This document shows, piece after piece, positions 7,652 through 15,503 of a DNA stretch of 64,000 nt. How positions within the stretch are numbered: the first letter of the stretch is position 1; every line of letters begins with the position of its first letter. This DNA is from Actinopolymorpha sp. NPDC004070 (GTDB lineage Bacteria > Actinomycetota > Actinomycetes > Propionibacteriales > Actinopolymorphaceae): NCBI RefSeq assembly GCF_040610475.1, contig NZ_JBEXMJ010000023.1, positions 1 through 64,000 of the forward strand, in the 5' to 3' direction. The notes under the pieces are model-generated. The model was not told the DNA's origin. It was given only the letters and a program-made list of their open reading frames with translations, and did not search any database. The translations under genes and the position numbers were made by a program.

Positions 7652-8658
7652 GCCATCCCCTGCGCGGTGAGTGCGTGGCTGAGCTCGAACAGCGCGCCGA
7701 GATCAACTCCGTCGGTGAGCCGGGGGAGTTCATACGTCGGCCGGTCCAGCGCGGCGACCTGGGTCCGCAGCTCGTTCTCCAGCTCGACCCGGACCGCGTG
7801 CTCGCGGGCGTCGGTGAGCAGTCCGGTGACCGTCTCGTCGTCGGTGGACAGCCCGGTCTCGCGCAGCGCGGAGGTGAAGTCGGCGCGGGGGAGCGAGCCA
7901 CCCGACGCCGCGGCCAGCGTCTTCGCATCGAGAGGACTCTGCTCGGCCAGGTTGACCACGACCGCGCCGACCGGGATCTTCGCCTCCCGTAGCTCGGCGA
8001 TGCCGTCCGCGGTCTCCTGGACGGGCATCTCCTCCAGCAGCGTCACCAGGTGCACGACCGTCTGGGGCGAACGCATCATCGTCATGATGCTGTCGGCCTG
8101 CCGGCGGATCGGGCCCACCCGGGCGATGTCGGCGACGCCGGCGTTGACCCCGAGGAAGCGGGCGATCCGGCCGGTGGGCGGGGCGTCCAGCACCACCGCG
8201 TCGTAGACCCGCGCGTGGCTGCGCTTCTTCTCCTTGCGGCGGACGGCCTCGTAGACCTTCCCGGTGAGCAGGACGTCTCGGACCCCCGGGGCGATGGTGG
8301 TGGCGAAGTCGATCGCTCCCACCTTGTCCAGGGCGCGCACGGCCCGGCCCATTCGGTAGTACATCTCGAGGTACTCCACCAGCGCCGCCTCCGGGTCGAT
8401 CGCCAGCCCGTAGACCTCGCCGGCCGTGGCGTTCTCGTCGGGTACGGCGGCGATCCGGTGCTCGTCGTAGGTGCGGTTGGGCGCGTCGAACAGCCGGGCG
8501 ATGCCCTGGCGGCCCTCGACCTCGCACAACAGGACCGTCTGCCCGCTGGCCGCGAGGGCGAGCGCGAGTGCGCCGGCGACCGTCGTCTTACCGGTCCCGC
8601 CCTTGCCCGTCACGATATGGAGGCGGACACCCTCCCAGTCGCTGTCACCGCGTGTCAC
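7648..8658 (-). CDS. ArsA/Get3-like ATPase, first subunit (Rv3679-like)
   Basis: This 336-residue ArsA/Get3-family ATPase has an intact deviant Walker A TGKGGTGKTT, with signature Lys19 and catalytic Lys24. Other blocks are VEGRQGIARLFD, EFATTIAPG-like DFATTIAPGVRDVLLTGKV and VLDAPPTGRIARFL. These blocks are nearly those of mycobacterial Rv3679. The GTG at 8656-8658 is chosen because the conserved VRLHIVTGKGG begins ten residues later; there is no methionine nearer. It is the promoter-proximal gene of a two-gene operon and transcribes divergently from the DUF4177/RidA operon, sharing a 120-bp control region. Confidence 0.9.
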   Translation of the reverse strand: MTRGDSDWEGVRLHIVTGKGGTGKTTVAGALALALAASGQTVLLCEVEGRQGIARLFDAPNRTYDEHRIAAVPDENATAGEVYGLAIDPEAALVEYLEMYYRMGRAVRALDKVGAIDFATTIAPGVRDVLLTGKVYEAVRRKEKKRSHARVYDAVVLDAPPTGRIARFLGVNAGVADIARVGPIRRQADSIMTMMRSPQTVVHLVTLLEEMPVQETADGIAELREAKIPVGAVVVNLAEQSPLDAKTLAAASGGSLPRADFTSALRETGLSTDDETVTGLLTDAREHAVRVELENELRTQVAALDRPTYELPRLTDGVDLGALFELSHALTAQGMA

Positions 8659-8765
8659 GCTCGTCGAGACTAGCCGCTGCGACGGGCACGCACGTAACGG
8701 ACCGCCGCGGCGGGCGCGCGAGGCCCGGACATTCCGGGCGGGCGGAGTCCGTCGGCCCTGTGTCA

Positions 8766-8771
8766 TAAGCT
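8766..8771 (+). promoter_or_regulatory. -10 element TAAGCT for a leaderless operon
   Basis: TAAGCT is followed by 7 nt and the ATG at 8779. The first gene of the RidA operon is therefore probably translated without a leader. Confidence 0.5.
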
Positions 8772-8778
8772 CGCGGCC

Positions 8779-8934
8779 ATGACGAAATGGGAGTACGCCA
8801 CCGTCCCCCTGCTGGTGCACGCGACCAAGCAGATCCTCGACAACTGGGGCGAGGACGGCTGGGAGCTGGTCCAGGTCGTGCCGGGCCCCAACCCCGACAA
8901 CCTGGTGGCCTATCTCAAGCGGGCCAAGGCGTGA
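8779..8934 (+). CDS. DUF4177 small protein
   Basis: This 51-residue protein begins MTKWEYATVPLLVHATKQ and continues ILDNWGEDGWELVQVVPG, the hallmark W-E-Y ... GWELV pattern of DUF4177. Its C-terminus is GPNPDNLVAYLKRAKA. The function of the family is unknown. It overlaps the ridA start by 4 bp (GTGA), so translation of the two is coupled. An equivalent micro-gene sits in front of the RidA-family gene in related actinobacteria, so it is likely real despite its size. Confidence 0.85.
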   Translation: MTKWEYATVPLLVHATKQILDNWGEDGWELVQVVPGPNPDNLVAYLKRAKA

Positions 8935-9392
8935 GCGGACCCGAGGCGAGGCTCGCCGAGCTCGGGCTGGAGCTGCCGCCGGTGGCCGCGCCGGTCGCGG
9001 CGTACGTCCCGGCGGTCCGCACCGGCAGCCACGTGTACACCTCCGGCCAGCTGCCGATCTCCGGCGGGTCCCTGCTGGCGACCGGCAAGGTGGGCGCCGA
9101 GGTGAGCCCCGAGGACGCCTACACGCTGACCCGGCAGGCCACCCTCAACGCGCTCGCCGCGGTGCGCGCGGAGCTGGGCGACCTGTCCTCGGTGACCCGG
9201 GTGGTCAAGGTCGTGGTGTTCGTGGCCAGCGCGCCCGACTTCACCGGGCAGCCGAAGGTCGCCAACGGCGCGTCGGAGCTGCTCGGCACGGTGTTCGGCG
9301 ACGCGGGCCAGCACGCCCGCAGCGCGGTCGGCGTCGCGGTCCTGCCGCTGGACGCGCCGGTCGAGGTCGAGCTCGTGGTGGAGACGGGGTGA
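8931..9392 (+). CDS. RidA/YjgF/Rv3678c family protein
   Basis: This 153-residue protein has the RidA-family fold signature. VYTSGQLPI precedes the central helix region (EDAYTLTRQATLNALAAVRAELGDLSSVTRVVKVVVFV), and the end is ARSAVGVAVLPLDAPVEVELV with the conserved arginine that contacts the substrate carboxylate in true RidA enzymes. RidA hydrolyses reactive enamine/imine intermediates such as 2-aminoacrylate. This branch is the longer actinobacterial type whose activity is less certain. The GTG start overlaps the preceding stop codon. Confidence 0.88.
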   Translation: MSGPEARLAELGLELPPVAAPVAAYVPAVRTGSHVYTSGQLPISGGSLLATGKVGAEVSPEDAYTLTRQATLNALAAVRAELGDLSSVTRVVKVVVFVASAPDFTGQPKVANGASELLGTVFGDAGQHARSAVGVAVLPLDAPVEVELVVETG

Positions 9393-9401
9393 GCACCCCC
9401 G

Positions 9402-10349
9402 GTGGACGCGGACGCGGGTGAGGCGGGGGCGCTCGACGGGCCGGCGTACGACACCTCGGTCCGGGTGGTGCCGCCCGCGCTGGTCGAACGTGCCGCCCGG
9501 CTTGAGGCGGGGGACTTCACCCCGGTCCGGCCGCGGCACGCCTCCACCGTCGTGCTCCTGCGTGACGGGTCCGCAGGCCTGGAGGTCTACCTCCTGCGGC
9601 GGCACACCTCGATGGCGTTCGCCGCCGGGATGTACGCCTTCCCGGGCGGCTCGGCCGACGCCCGCGACGCCGACGCCTTGGTTGGGTGGGCCGGCCCGGA
9701 GCCCGCGGAGTGGGCCGCCCGGCTGGGCTTCGCCGACGAGCGGCTGGCCCGGGCGTCGGTGTGCGCGGCCGTACGCGAGACGTTCGAGGAGGCGGGCGTG
9801 CTGCTCGCCGGCCCGGACACCGAGACGGTGGTCGCCGACCCGACCGGGGACGACTGGGAACGCGACCGGATGGCCCTGCTCGGCCGGGTGCTGCCCTTCG
9901 GTGAGCTGCTCGAACGCCGGGGCCTGGTCCTGCGGTCGGATCTGCTGGCCGCGTGGGACCACTGGATCACCCCGCGGGTGGAGGAACGCAGGTTCGACAC
10001 CAGGTTCTTCGTCGCCGCCCTGCCGGCCGGTCAGCAGCCACGTGACGTGTCCGGCGAGGCCGACCGGGTGGCCTGGATGCGGCCCGCCGACGCACTGGAC
10101 TCGGTGCGTCGCGGCGAGATGCGGATGCTGCCCCCGACCTACCTCACCCTCGCCTCCCTGGCCGAGCTTTCCGACGTCGGTGCCGCGCTGGCGGCCGCCG
10201 GCGAGCGGACGATCCGGCCGGTGCAGCCGCGGGTGCGCCGCACACCCGAGGGCGGGCGATGGGTGCTTCCCTGGGACGCCGACTGGGGCGCCGACTCGGG
10301 CGCTGCCTCGCCCGACGGCCCGGCGTACGACGAGGGGGAGTTGCGGTGA
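9402..10349 (+). CDS. NUDIX hydrolase
   Basis: This 315-residue protein has a split NUDIX core. FPGGSADARDADAL comes first, then after an insertion of about 30 residues CAAVRETFEEAGVLL, which supplies the REXXEE metal-binding residues. A long C-terminal part ending in WVLPWDADWG is typical of the large actinobacterial NUDIX proteins beside RidA and metallo-beta-lactamase genes. It would cleave a nucleoside diphosphate linked to another group; the substrate is not predictable. The start is a GTG at 9402 with a poor ribosome-binding site, 9 bp after ridA, so coupling to upstream translation is likely. Confidence 0.85.
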   Translation: MDADAGEAGALDGPAYDTSVRVVPPALVERAARLEAGDFTPVRPRHASTVVLLRDGSAGLEVYLLRRHTSMAFAAGMYAFPGGSADARDADALVGWAGPEPAEWAARLGFADERLARASVCAAVRETFEEAGVLLAGPDTETVVADPTGDDWERDRMALLGRVLPFGELLERRGLVLRSDLLAAWDHWITPRVEERRFDTRFFVAALPAGQQPRDVSGEADRVAWMRPADALDSVRRGEMRMLPPTYLTLASLAELSDVGAALAAAGERTIRPVQPRVRRTPEGGRWVLPWDADWGADSGAASPDGPAYDEGELR

Positions 10350-11188
10350 CCGCGCCGGAGCGCTGGACGGGCGGGCCGGTGGGGCCGCGCGCGGTGTGCG
10401 TGCTGGCGGACAACCCCGGTCCGATGACGCTGTCCGGCACCAACACCTGGGTGCTGTTCGGCGCCTCCGGTGACGCGCTGGTGGTCGACCCGGGTCCGGA
10501 CAACGAAGATCATCTGCGGGCGGTGCTGGCGGCAGGCGGGTCGCGCGGCGGCCGGGTGACGGAGGCGGTGCTCACCCACGGGCACGTCGACCACTCCGAG
10601 GGCGCGCGCCGGTTCGCCGAGCTCGCCGGGTGCCCGCTGCGCGCCGTGGATCCGGCGTACGCCCAAGACGGCGGGCTGGCCGACGGCGACGTGCTGACGG
10701 TCGGCGACCTCGCCCTGCGGGTGGTCGCCACGCCCGGCCACACGTCCGACTCGGTGTCGTTCCTGCTGCCTGCCCTCGGGCAGGCAGCGGACCCGGAGAG
10801 TCCGGCCGTCCTGCTGACCGGCGACACGGTGCTGGGCCGGGGGACCACCGTGGTGGCCCACCCCGACGGCGCACTCGGGCCCTATCTCGCCTCGCTGCGC
10901 CGGCTCCGCGACCTGGTCGCCCAGGTGCCCGTACGCCAACTCCTGCCCGGGCACGGGCCGCCGGTCGACGACCCGCTGGGCGTTCTCGACCACTACCTCA
11001 CCCACCGGGCCGAACGCCTGGAGCAGGTGCGCGCGGCCGTCCGGTCGGGCGCACGGACACCTCGGGAAGTGGTGGAACGCGTGTACGCCGAGGTCGACAG
11101 GTCACTGTGGCCCGCGGCGGAGCAGAGCGTACGAGCCCAGCTGGACTACCTGGACCTCCTGGACGCCGCCGACCCTGCCGGCGCCTGA
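10346..11188 (+). CDS. Metallo-beta-lactamase fold hydrolase (LACTB2-like)
   Basis: This 280-residue protein has the zinc-binding motif THGHVDHSEGA, a downstream LTGDTVLG aspartate and LLPGHGPPV histidine, and a C-terminal winged-helix-like tail (REVVERVYAEVDRSLWPAAEQSVRAQLDYL) as in LACTB2/Rv3677c proteins. That branch includes RNA endonucleases, so nucleic-acid hydrolysis is possible but not shown. The GTG start overlaps the NUDIX stop by 4 bp, making this the last gene of the DUF4177-RidA-NUDIX-MBL operon. It converges on crp with only 5 bp between the stop codons. Confidence 0.9.
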   Translation: MTAPERWTGGPVGPRAVCVLADNPGPMTLSGTNTWVLFGASGDALVVDPGPDNEDHLRAVLAAGGSRGGRVTEAVLTHGHVDHSEGARRFAELAGCPLRAVDPAYAQDGGLADGDVLTVGDLALRVVATPGHTSDSVSFLLPALGQAADPESPAVLLTGDTVLGRGTTVVAHPDGALGPYLASLRRLRDLVAQVPVRQLLPGHGPPVDDPLGVLDHYLTHRAERLEQVRAAVRSGARTPREVVERVYAEVDRSLWPAAEQSVRAQLDYLDLLDAADPAGA

Positions 11189-11193
11189 GGCGG

Positions 11194-11868
11194 TCAGCGG
11201 GCGCGGTTGGTGAGCCGCTCCACGTCGAGGATGACCACCGCTCGCTGCTCCAGCCGGATCCAGCCGCGGTGCGCGAAGTCCGCCAAGGCCTTGTTGACGG
11301 TCTCCCGGGACGCGCCGACGAGCTGGGCGAGCTCCTCCTGGGTCAGGTCGTGGTGGACGTGGATGCCACCGTCGGCGGGCCGGCCGAACCGCCGGGCCAG
11401 GTCGAGCAGCGCCTTGGCGACCCGGCCGGGTACGTCGGAGAACACCAGGTCGGCGACCGCCTCGTTGAGGGCGCGCAGCCGGGACGCGAGCTGGTGCAGA
11501 AGGTTGCGGGACACCTCGGGCCGCCCGGTGAGCCAGGTCATCAGCTGGTCCTGGCCCAGCACGAGCAGTGTGGCGTCGGTGACCGCCGTGACCGTGGAGG
11601 AGCGCGGGCCCGGGTCGAAGACCGACAGCTCGCCGAACATCTGGCCCGGTCCGAGTACCGAAAGGAGGTTCTCGCGGCCGTCTGCGGAGGTTCGGCCCAT
11701 CTTGACCTTGCCGTCCATCACGACGTACAACTCGTCCCCGATGTCGCCCTCGTGGAAGAGCGCGTCGCCGCGGCGCAGGCGGATTTCGTGCATGGCGGCG
11801 CGCAGGGCCGTCGCCGCGGCGTCCTCCAGGCCCGCGAACAGCGGCGCTTGCCGCAGCACGTCGTTCAC
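11194..11868 (-). CDS. crp: Crp/GlxR-family global transcription regulator
   Basis: This 224-residue regulator has an N-terminal cyclic-nucleotide domain with [15 protein letters not shown] (the phosphate-binding cassette) and a C-terminal helix-turn-helix [21 protein letters not shown]. It is the ortholog by position and sequence of M. tuberculosis Crp (Rv3676) and S. coelicolor Crp, which bind cAMP and sites with GTG-N6-CAC cores. The GTG start is preceded by GGAGGAGG at good spacing. A GTGTG-N6-CACAC palindrome lies 46 bp upstream of the start and suggests autoregulation. Confidence 0.94.
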   Translation of the reverse strand: MNDVLRQAPLFAGLEDAAATALRAAMHEIRLRRGDALFHEGDIGDELYVVMDGKVKMGRTSADGRENLLSVLGPGQMFGELSVFDPGPRSSTVTAVTDATLLVLGQDQLMTWLTGRPEVSRNLLHQLASRLRALNEAVADLVFSDVPGRVAKALLDLARRFGRPADGGIHVHHDLTQEELAQLVGASRETVNKALADFAHRGWIRLEQRAVVILDVERLTNRAR

Positions 11869-11913
11869 TCGGTGATCCTCCTCCGGGTCCGCGCCGTGCC
11901 GACCCGCGGTCTA

Positions 11914-11929
11914 GTGTGCCGCGCCACAC
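11914..11929. promoter_or_regulatory. Candidate Crp operator between crp and nth
   Basis: GTGTG-CCGCGC-CACAC is a perfect 5-6-5 palindrome and fits the TGTG-N8-CACA core of Crp/GlxR sites. It lies in the 98-bp divergent region between crp and nth, so it could control both. The inner A and T of the TGTGA-N6-TCACA consensus are not matched. Confidence 0.5.
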
Positions 11930-11953
11930 AATGATCGCGGTAGGTAGGCCACG

Positions 11954-11959
11954 TAGGCT
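11954..11959 (+). promoter_or_regulatory. -10 element TAGGCT for nth
   Basis: TAGGCT is followed by 7 nt and the GTG at 11967, and no ribosome-binding site exists. This decides the nth start and indicates a leaderless mRNA. Confidence 0.5.
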
Positions 11960-11966
11960 GACCCGC

Positions 11967-12851
11967 GTGACTCCACCCGCCGCGGGTTCGGCCCGCTCCA
12001 CGACCCGCCCCGGGCGCGGCTCCGCGAGCGCCGCGAGGTCGCCGAAGACCTCCGCCGGCAAGGCCGCGGCCAAGCCTGCCGAGAAGCCTGTCGAGAAGGC
12101 CGCCGAGAAGCCTGCCGGGCCGGGCAAGGGTGCCGGCCGCTCCGCGGAGAGCCGGCTGGCGCTGGTCCGCCGGGCGCGGCGGATCAACCGGATCCTGGCC
12201 GAGACCTACCCCGACGCGCACTGCGAGCTGGACTTCACCAACGCGTTCCAGTTGCTGGTGGCGACGATCCTGTCCGCCCAGACCACCGACAAGCGGGTCA
12301 ACCTCGTCACTCCCGCCCTGTTCGCGAAATACCCGACCGCGGCCGACCTGGCCGCCGCCAACCCCGAGGACGTCGAGTCGATCATCCAGTCGACCGGCTT
12401 CTTCCGGGCGAAGACGAAGTCGATCATGGGGATGGCCCAGGCGCTGGTCGAGCGCTACTCCGGCGAGGTGCCCGGCAAGCTCAAGGACCTGGTCACCCTG
12501 CCGGGGGTGGGCCGCAAGACCGCCAACGTCGTCCTCGGCAACGCGTTCGGCGTACCCGGCATCACCGTCGACACCCACTTCCAGCGGCTGTCCCGGCGGT
12601 TCGGATGGACCACCGAGACCGACCCGGTGAAGATCGAGCACGAGGTCGGCGCGCTGATCGAGAAGCGCGAGTGGACCGACATGTCCCAGCGCCTCATCTG
12701 GCACGGCCGCCGCCGGTGCCACTCCCGCCGGCCGGCGTGTGGTGCCTGCCCGGTCGCGCCGCTGTGCCCCTCCTTCGGCGAAGGACCCACCGACGAGAAG
12801 ACCGCGAGCAAGCTCGTCCGTAGTGCCGCGGAGGCACTGGACACCCAATGA
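11967..12851 (+). CDS. nth: Endonuclease III
   Basis: This 294-residue base-excision repair glycosylase/lyase removes oxidised pyrimidines. The helix-hairpin-helix is [12 protein letters not shown]. The catalytic lysine is in [10 protein letters not shown], and the aspartate is in [15 protein letters not shown]. The 4Fe-4S cysteines are in the pattern C-x6-C-x2-C-x5-C ([17 protein letters not shown]). An Ala/Lys/Pro-rich N-terminal extension of about 60 residues precedes the enzyme, with repeated KPAEKP-like units, and is longer than in most bacteria. The GTG start fits the leaderless promoter. It overlaps the next gene by 4 bp. Confidence 0.95.
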   Translation: MTPPAAGSARSTTRPGRGSASAARSPKTSAGKAAAKPAEKPVEKAAEKPAGPGKGAGRSAESRLALVRRARRINRILAETYPDAHCELDFTNAFQLLVATILSAQTTDKRVNLVTPALFAKYPTAADLAAANPEDVESIIQSTGFFRAKTKSIMGMAQALVERYSGEVPGKLKDLVTLPGVGRKTANVVLGNAFGVPGITVDTHFQRLSRRFGWTTETDPVKIEHEVGALIEKREWTDMSQRLIWHGRRRCHSRRPACGACPVAPLCPSFGEGPTDEKTASKLVRSAAEALDTQ

Positions 12852-13567
12852 GGCGCGGTGGCAGACGAACGGCGTACGCGGTGGCGGGCCTCACGCTCGC
12901 CCTGCTGAGTGCGGGCTGCGCGGGCGGTTCGGGTGGCTCGGACGGCCAGCCGGCAGGCGTCGGCGAGCGGGTCACCGAGACCCGGACGCCCACTGGTACG
13001 CCGGCCGCGAGGGCGGCCACCGGGTCCGACGCCAAGCAGTTGGCGGCCCTGCGGGCGCGGGCCGGGATCGCACCCTGCGCGGGGCTGACGGTCGGGCCGG
13101 GCGGGTCGGTGCACCAGGCTCCCCCCGGTCCTCCCGGCAAGAAGCCGCTGCCCGACGTCACCCTGGCCTGCCTGGGATCCGGGCGGTCGGTACGCCTGAG
13201 TGACCTGAAGGGCACCCCGACGGTGCTGAACGTCTGGGCGCAGTGGTGCGGGCCGTGCCGGCAGGAGGCGCCGCACTTCCAGAAGCTGTACGCGGCGAGC
13301 GGCAACTCGCTGCGGGTCGTGGGCATCGACTACGCCGACCCGCGTCCCGAGATCGCCCTCGCCTTCGCCCGCGACCTCGGCCTGCGCTATCCCCAGCTGG
13401 CCGACCCCGACAAGCGGCTGCTGGCGCCGTTCGGGCTGCTCGTCGGCATCCCCGCCACCGTCTTCGTGGGCGCCGACGGCAAGGTCGTGCACGTGGCACA
13501 TCGGGCGTACGACTCGGAGCGGGAGCTGCGCCAGGACGTCCGGACCTACCTGGGAGTGAAGCTGTGA
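12848..13567 (+). CDS. TlpA-like thiol-disulfide lipoprotein
   Basis: This 239-residue exported protein has a lipobox LSAGC with Cys24 as the lipidation site. A spacer follows, then a thioredoxin fold with active site [15 protein letters not shown] and the cis-proline region VGIPATVFV. It probably reduces or exchanges disulfides outside the membrane, where the neighbouring MarP-like protease has a conserved cysteine pair. The start ATG overlaps the nth stop; the gene is second in an nth-TlpA-NUDIX-MarP operon with 4-bp overlaps throughout. Confidence 0.92.
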   Translation: MRRGGRRTAYAVAGLTLALLSAGCAGGSGGSDGQPAGVGERVTETRTPTGTPAARAATGSDAKQLAALRARAGIAPCAGLTVGPGGSVHQAPPGPPGKKPLPDVTLACLGSGRSVRLSDLKGTPTVLNVWAQWCGPCRQEAPHFQKLYAASGNSLRVVGIDYADPRPEIALAFARDLGLRYPQLADPDKRLLAPFGLLVGIPATVFVGADGKVVHVAHRAYDSERELRQDVRTYLGVKL

Positions 13568-14277
13568 GGACCGACGCCCGCGCGGACCAGGACCCCGTCG
13601 AGCTGCCCACCTGGCTCGAACCCGTACGCGAGGTCGCCCGCCGTGCCCGGCCCGGCGACTTCAGCCGCGCGCTCCCACCCGACGGCGGCGGACGCGCCTC
13701 GGCGGTGCTGCTGCTGTTCGGCGAGGGTGCGCACGGCCCCGACATCCTGCTGATCGAACGCGCCCACACCATGCGTTCCCACGCCGGCCAGCCGGCCTTC
13801 CCCGGCGGCGCCATCGACGCCACCGACGCCGGCCCGGTGGCCGCGGCGCTGCGGGAAACCGTGGAGGAGACCGGGCTGGACGCCGGGGGGGTCACCGTGT
13901 TCGGGACGCTGCCGGACCTCTACCTCCCGCCGTCCGGCTACCTCGTCACCCCGGTGCTCGGCTGGTGGCACGCACCCTCGCCGGTGCGGGTGGTCGACGT
14001 CGCGGAGGTGGCCTCGGTGCACCGCGTACCCCTGGAGACGCTCGTCGACCCCGCCAACCGGCTGTCCGTACGCCATCCGTCCGGCTTCGTCGGCCCCGCG
14101 TTCGCGGTGGCCGGCCTGGTGGTCTGGGGCTTCACCGGCGGGGTGCTCGACCGGCTGCTCGCCCTCGCCGGCTGGGAGCGACCCTGGGACGCCGGCCGGG
14201 TCGAGGACCTGCCCACGCATCTGGTCGAGCTCGGCGCGCGCCGGACCGGTGCCACCGACGACCGGAGGTCCTCGTGA
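13564..14277 (+). CDS. CoA pyrophosphatase-type NUDIX hydrolase
   Basis: This 237-residue protein has the CoA-pyrophosphatase type motif HAGQPAFPGGAIDATDAGPVAA followed by LRETVEETGL. The sequence SHAGQ(P/I)AFPGG before the box is typical of NudL/PCD1-like enzymes that cleave CoA into 3',5'-ADP and phosphopantetheine. The first glutamate position of the NUDIX box is occupied by Asp, as is common in this branch. The start GTG overlaps the upstream stop. The ortholog Rv3672c occupies the same place next to marP. Confidence 0.88.
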   Translation: MRTDARADQDPVELPTWLEPVREVARRARPGDFSRALPPDGGGRASAVLLLFGEGAHGPDILLIERAHTMRSHAGQPAFPGGAIDATDAGPVAAALRETVEETGLDAGGVTVFGTLPDLYLPPSGYLVTPVLGWWHAPSPVRVVDVAEVASVHRVPLETLVDPANRLSVRHPSGFVGPAFAVAGLVVWGFTGGVLDRLLALAGWERPWDAGRVEDLPTHLVELGARRTGATDDRRSS

Positions 14278-15467
14278 ACGTGATGGGGCTGAACGCGCTC
14301 GACATCATCCTGATCGTCGCGGCGATCTGCTACGGCATCTCCGGGTACCGGCAGGGCTTCCTCATCGGTGCCCTCGGCGTCGCCGGCCTGATCGGCGGCG
14401 GGTTGGCCGGCGCCTGGCTCGCGCCGATCGTCCTGGACAAGTACGAACCCAGCCTGCGCGTCTCCCTGGTCGCGCTCGGCATCGTGCTGGCCGGTGCCTT
14501 CCTCGGCCAGGCGCTCGGCGCCGCGCTCGGTGCCGCCCTGCGCTCGCACGTGACCTGGCGCCCGGCGCACCTCGTCGACGCGACCGCGGGTGCCGCGCTC
14601 AGCATCGCCGCCATGCTCGTGGTGGCCTGGATCCTCGGGTCCGCGGTCGCCAACGCCCGCTTCGGGAACGTCTCCACGACCGTCCGCGGCTCGAAGGTGC
14701 TGCGGGCGGTCGACGAGATCGTCCCGCCGTTCGGCTCGCAGGCGGTGCAGGCGTTCGGCCGGGTGGTCGACCCCAGCCTGTTCCCGCGCTACCTCGCGCC
14801 GTTCGAGGCCGAACGCATCGCGCCCGCCCAGCCGCCGGCCGCCGGTGTGCTGCGGGACCCCGACATCCGGCGCGCCGGGCGCAGCGTGGTGCGGGTGACA
14901 GGTGTGGCGCTGGAGTGCTCGCGGTCCCTGGAGGGATCTGGGTTCGTGTACGCGCCGAACCGCGTGATGACCAACGCCCACGTGGTCGCCGGTGTGTCGG
15001 CGCCCCGGGTGGAGACCCGCGAGGGCCGCCGCTACGACGCCCGCGTGGTGTCGTACGACCCCGAGCGTGACGTCGCGGTGCTTGCCGTACCCGACCTGCC
15101 GCTCGACCCGGTTCCGCTGGAGGAGGGGGCCAAGCCGGGCGACGAGGGCGCGGTGCTCGGCTACCCCGGCAACGGCCCGTTCACCGCGGGCGCGGCCCGG
15201 GTGCGCTCGGAGGAGCGGCTGCGGGGCCCGGACATCTACGGCGACCAACAGGTCACCCGCGACGTGTTCTCCCTGTACGCGAAGGTCCGGCCGGGCAACT
15301 CCGGCGGTCCGCTGATCTCACCCGAGGGCACCGCCACCGGGCTGGTCTTCGCGGCGTCGGTCGAGGACGGCTCGACGGGGTACGCCCTGACGGCGCAGGA
15401 GGTGGCCGGCAACGCCAGGGCCGGGCTGAAGGCCACCGAACCGGTGTCGACCGGCAGCTGTTCCTGA
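14274..15467 (+). CDS. marP: MarP-like membrane serine protease
   Basis: The 397-residue protein has four N-terminal membrane helices of CvpA-like type (residues about 8-125), then a periplasmic trypsin-like domain. The triad is visible as His236 (TNAHVVAG), Asp266 (ERDVAVL) and Ser343 (GNSGGPL). Cysteines in ALECSRS and the C-terminal STGSCS match the disulfide pair that regulates mycobacterial MarP (Rv3671c). MarP is needed for acid and oxidative resistance, by processing a peptidoglycan hydrolase. GGAGG precedes the GTG start at 6 nt; a second start, ATG at 14283, is also possible. Confidence 0.94.
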   Translation: MNVMGLNALDIILIVAAICYGISGYRQGFLIGALGVAGLIGGGLAGAWLAPIVLDKYEPSLRVSLVALGIVLAGAFLGQALGAALGAALRSHVTWRPAHLVDATAGAALSIAAMLVVAWILGSAVANARFGNVSTTVRGSKVLRAVDEIVPPFGSQAVQAFGRVVDPSLFPRYLAPFEAERIAPAQPPAAGVLRDPDIRRAGRSVVRVTGVALECSRSLEGSGFVYAPNRVMTNAHVVAGVSAPRVETREGRRYDARVVSYDPERDVAVLAVPDLPLDPVPLEEGAKPGDEGAVLGYPGNGPFTAGAARVRSEERLRGPDIYGDQQVTRDVFSLYAKVRPGNSGGPLISPEGTATGLVFAASVEDGSTGYALTAQEVAGNARAGLKATEPVSTGSCS

Positions 15468-15503
15468 GGCGGGCTCGCCGCCACCGGCCTACGTCACCGG
15501 GAC

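Noticed and set aside
6497..8658. Arsenite efflux ATPase
   Set aside because: No ArsB, ArsR or ArsD genes nearby and the order matches the mycobacterial Rv3679-Rv3680 pair.
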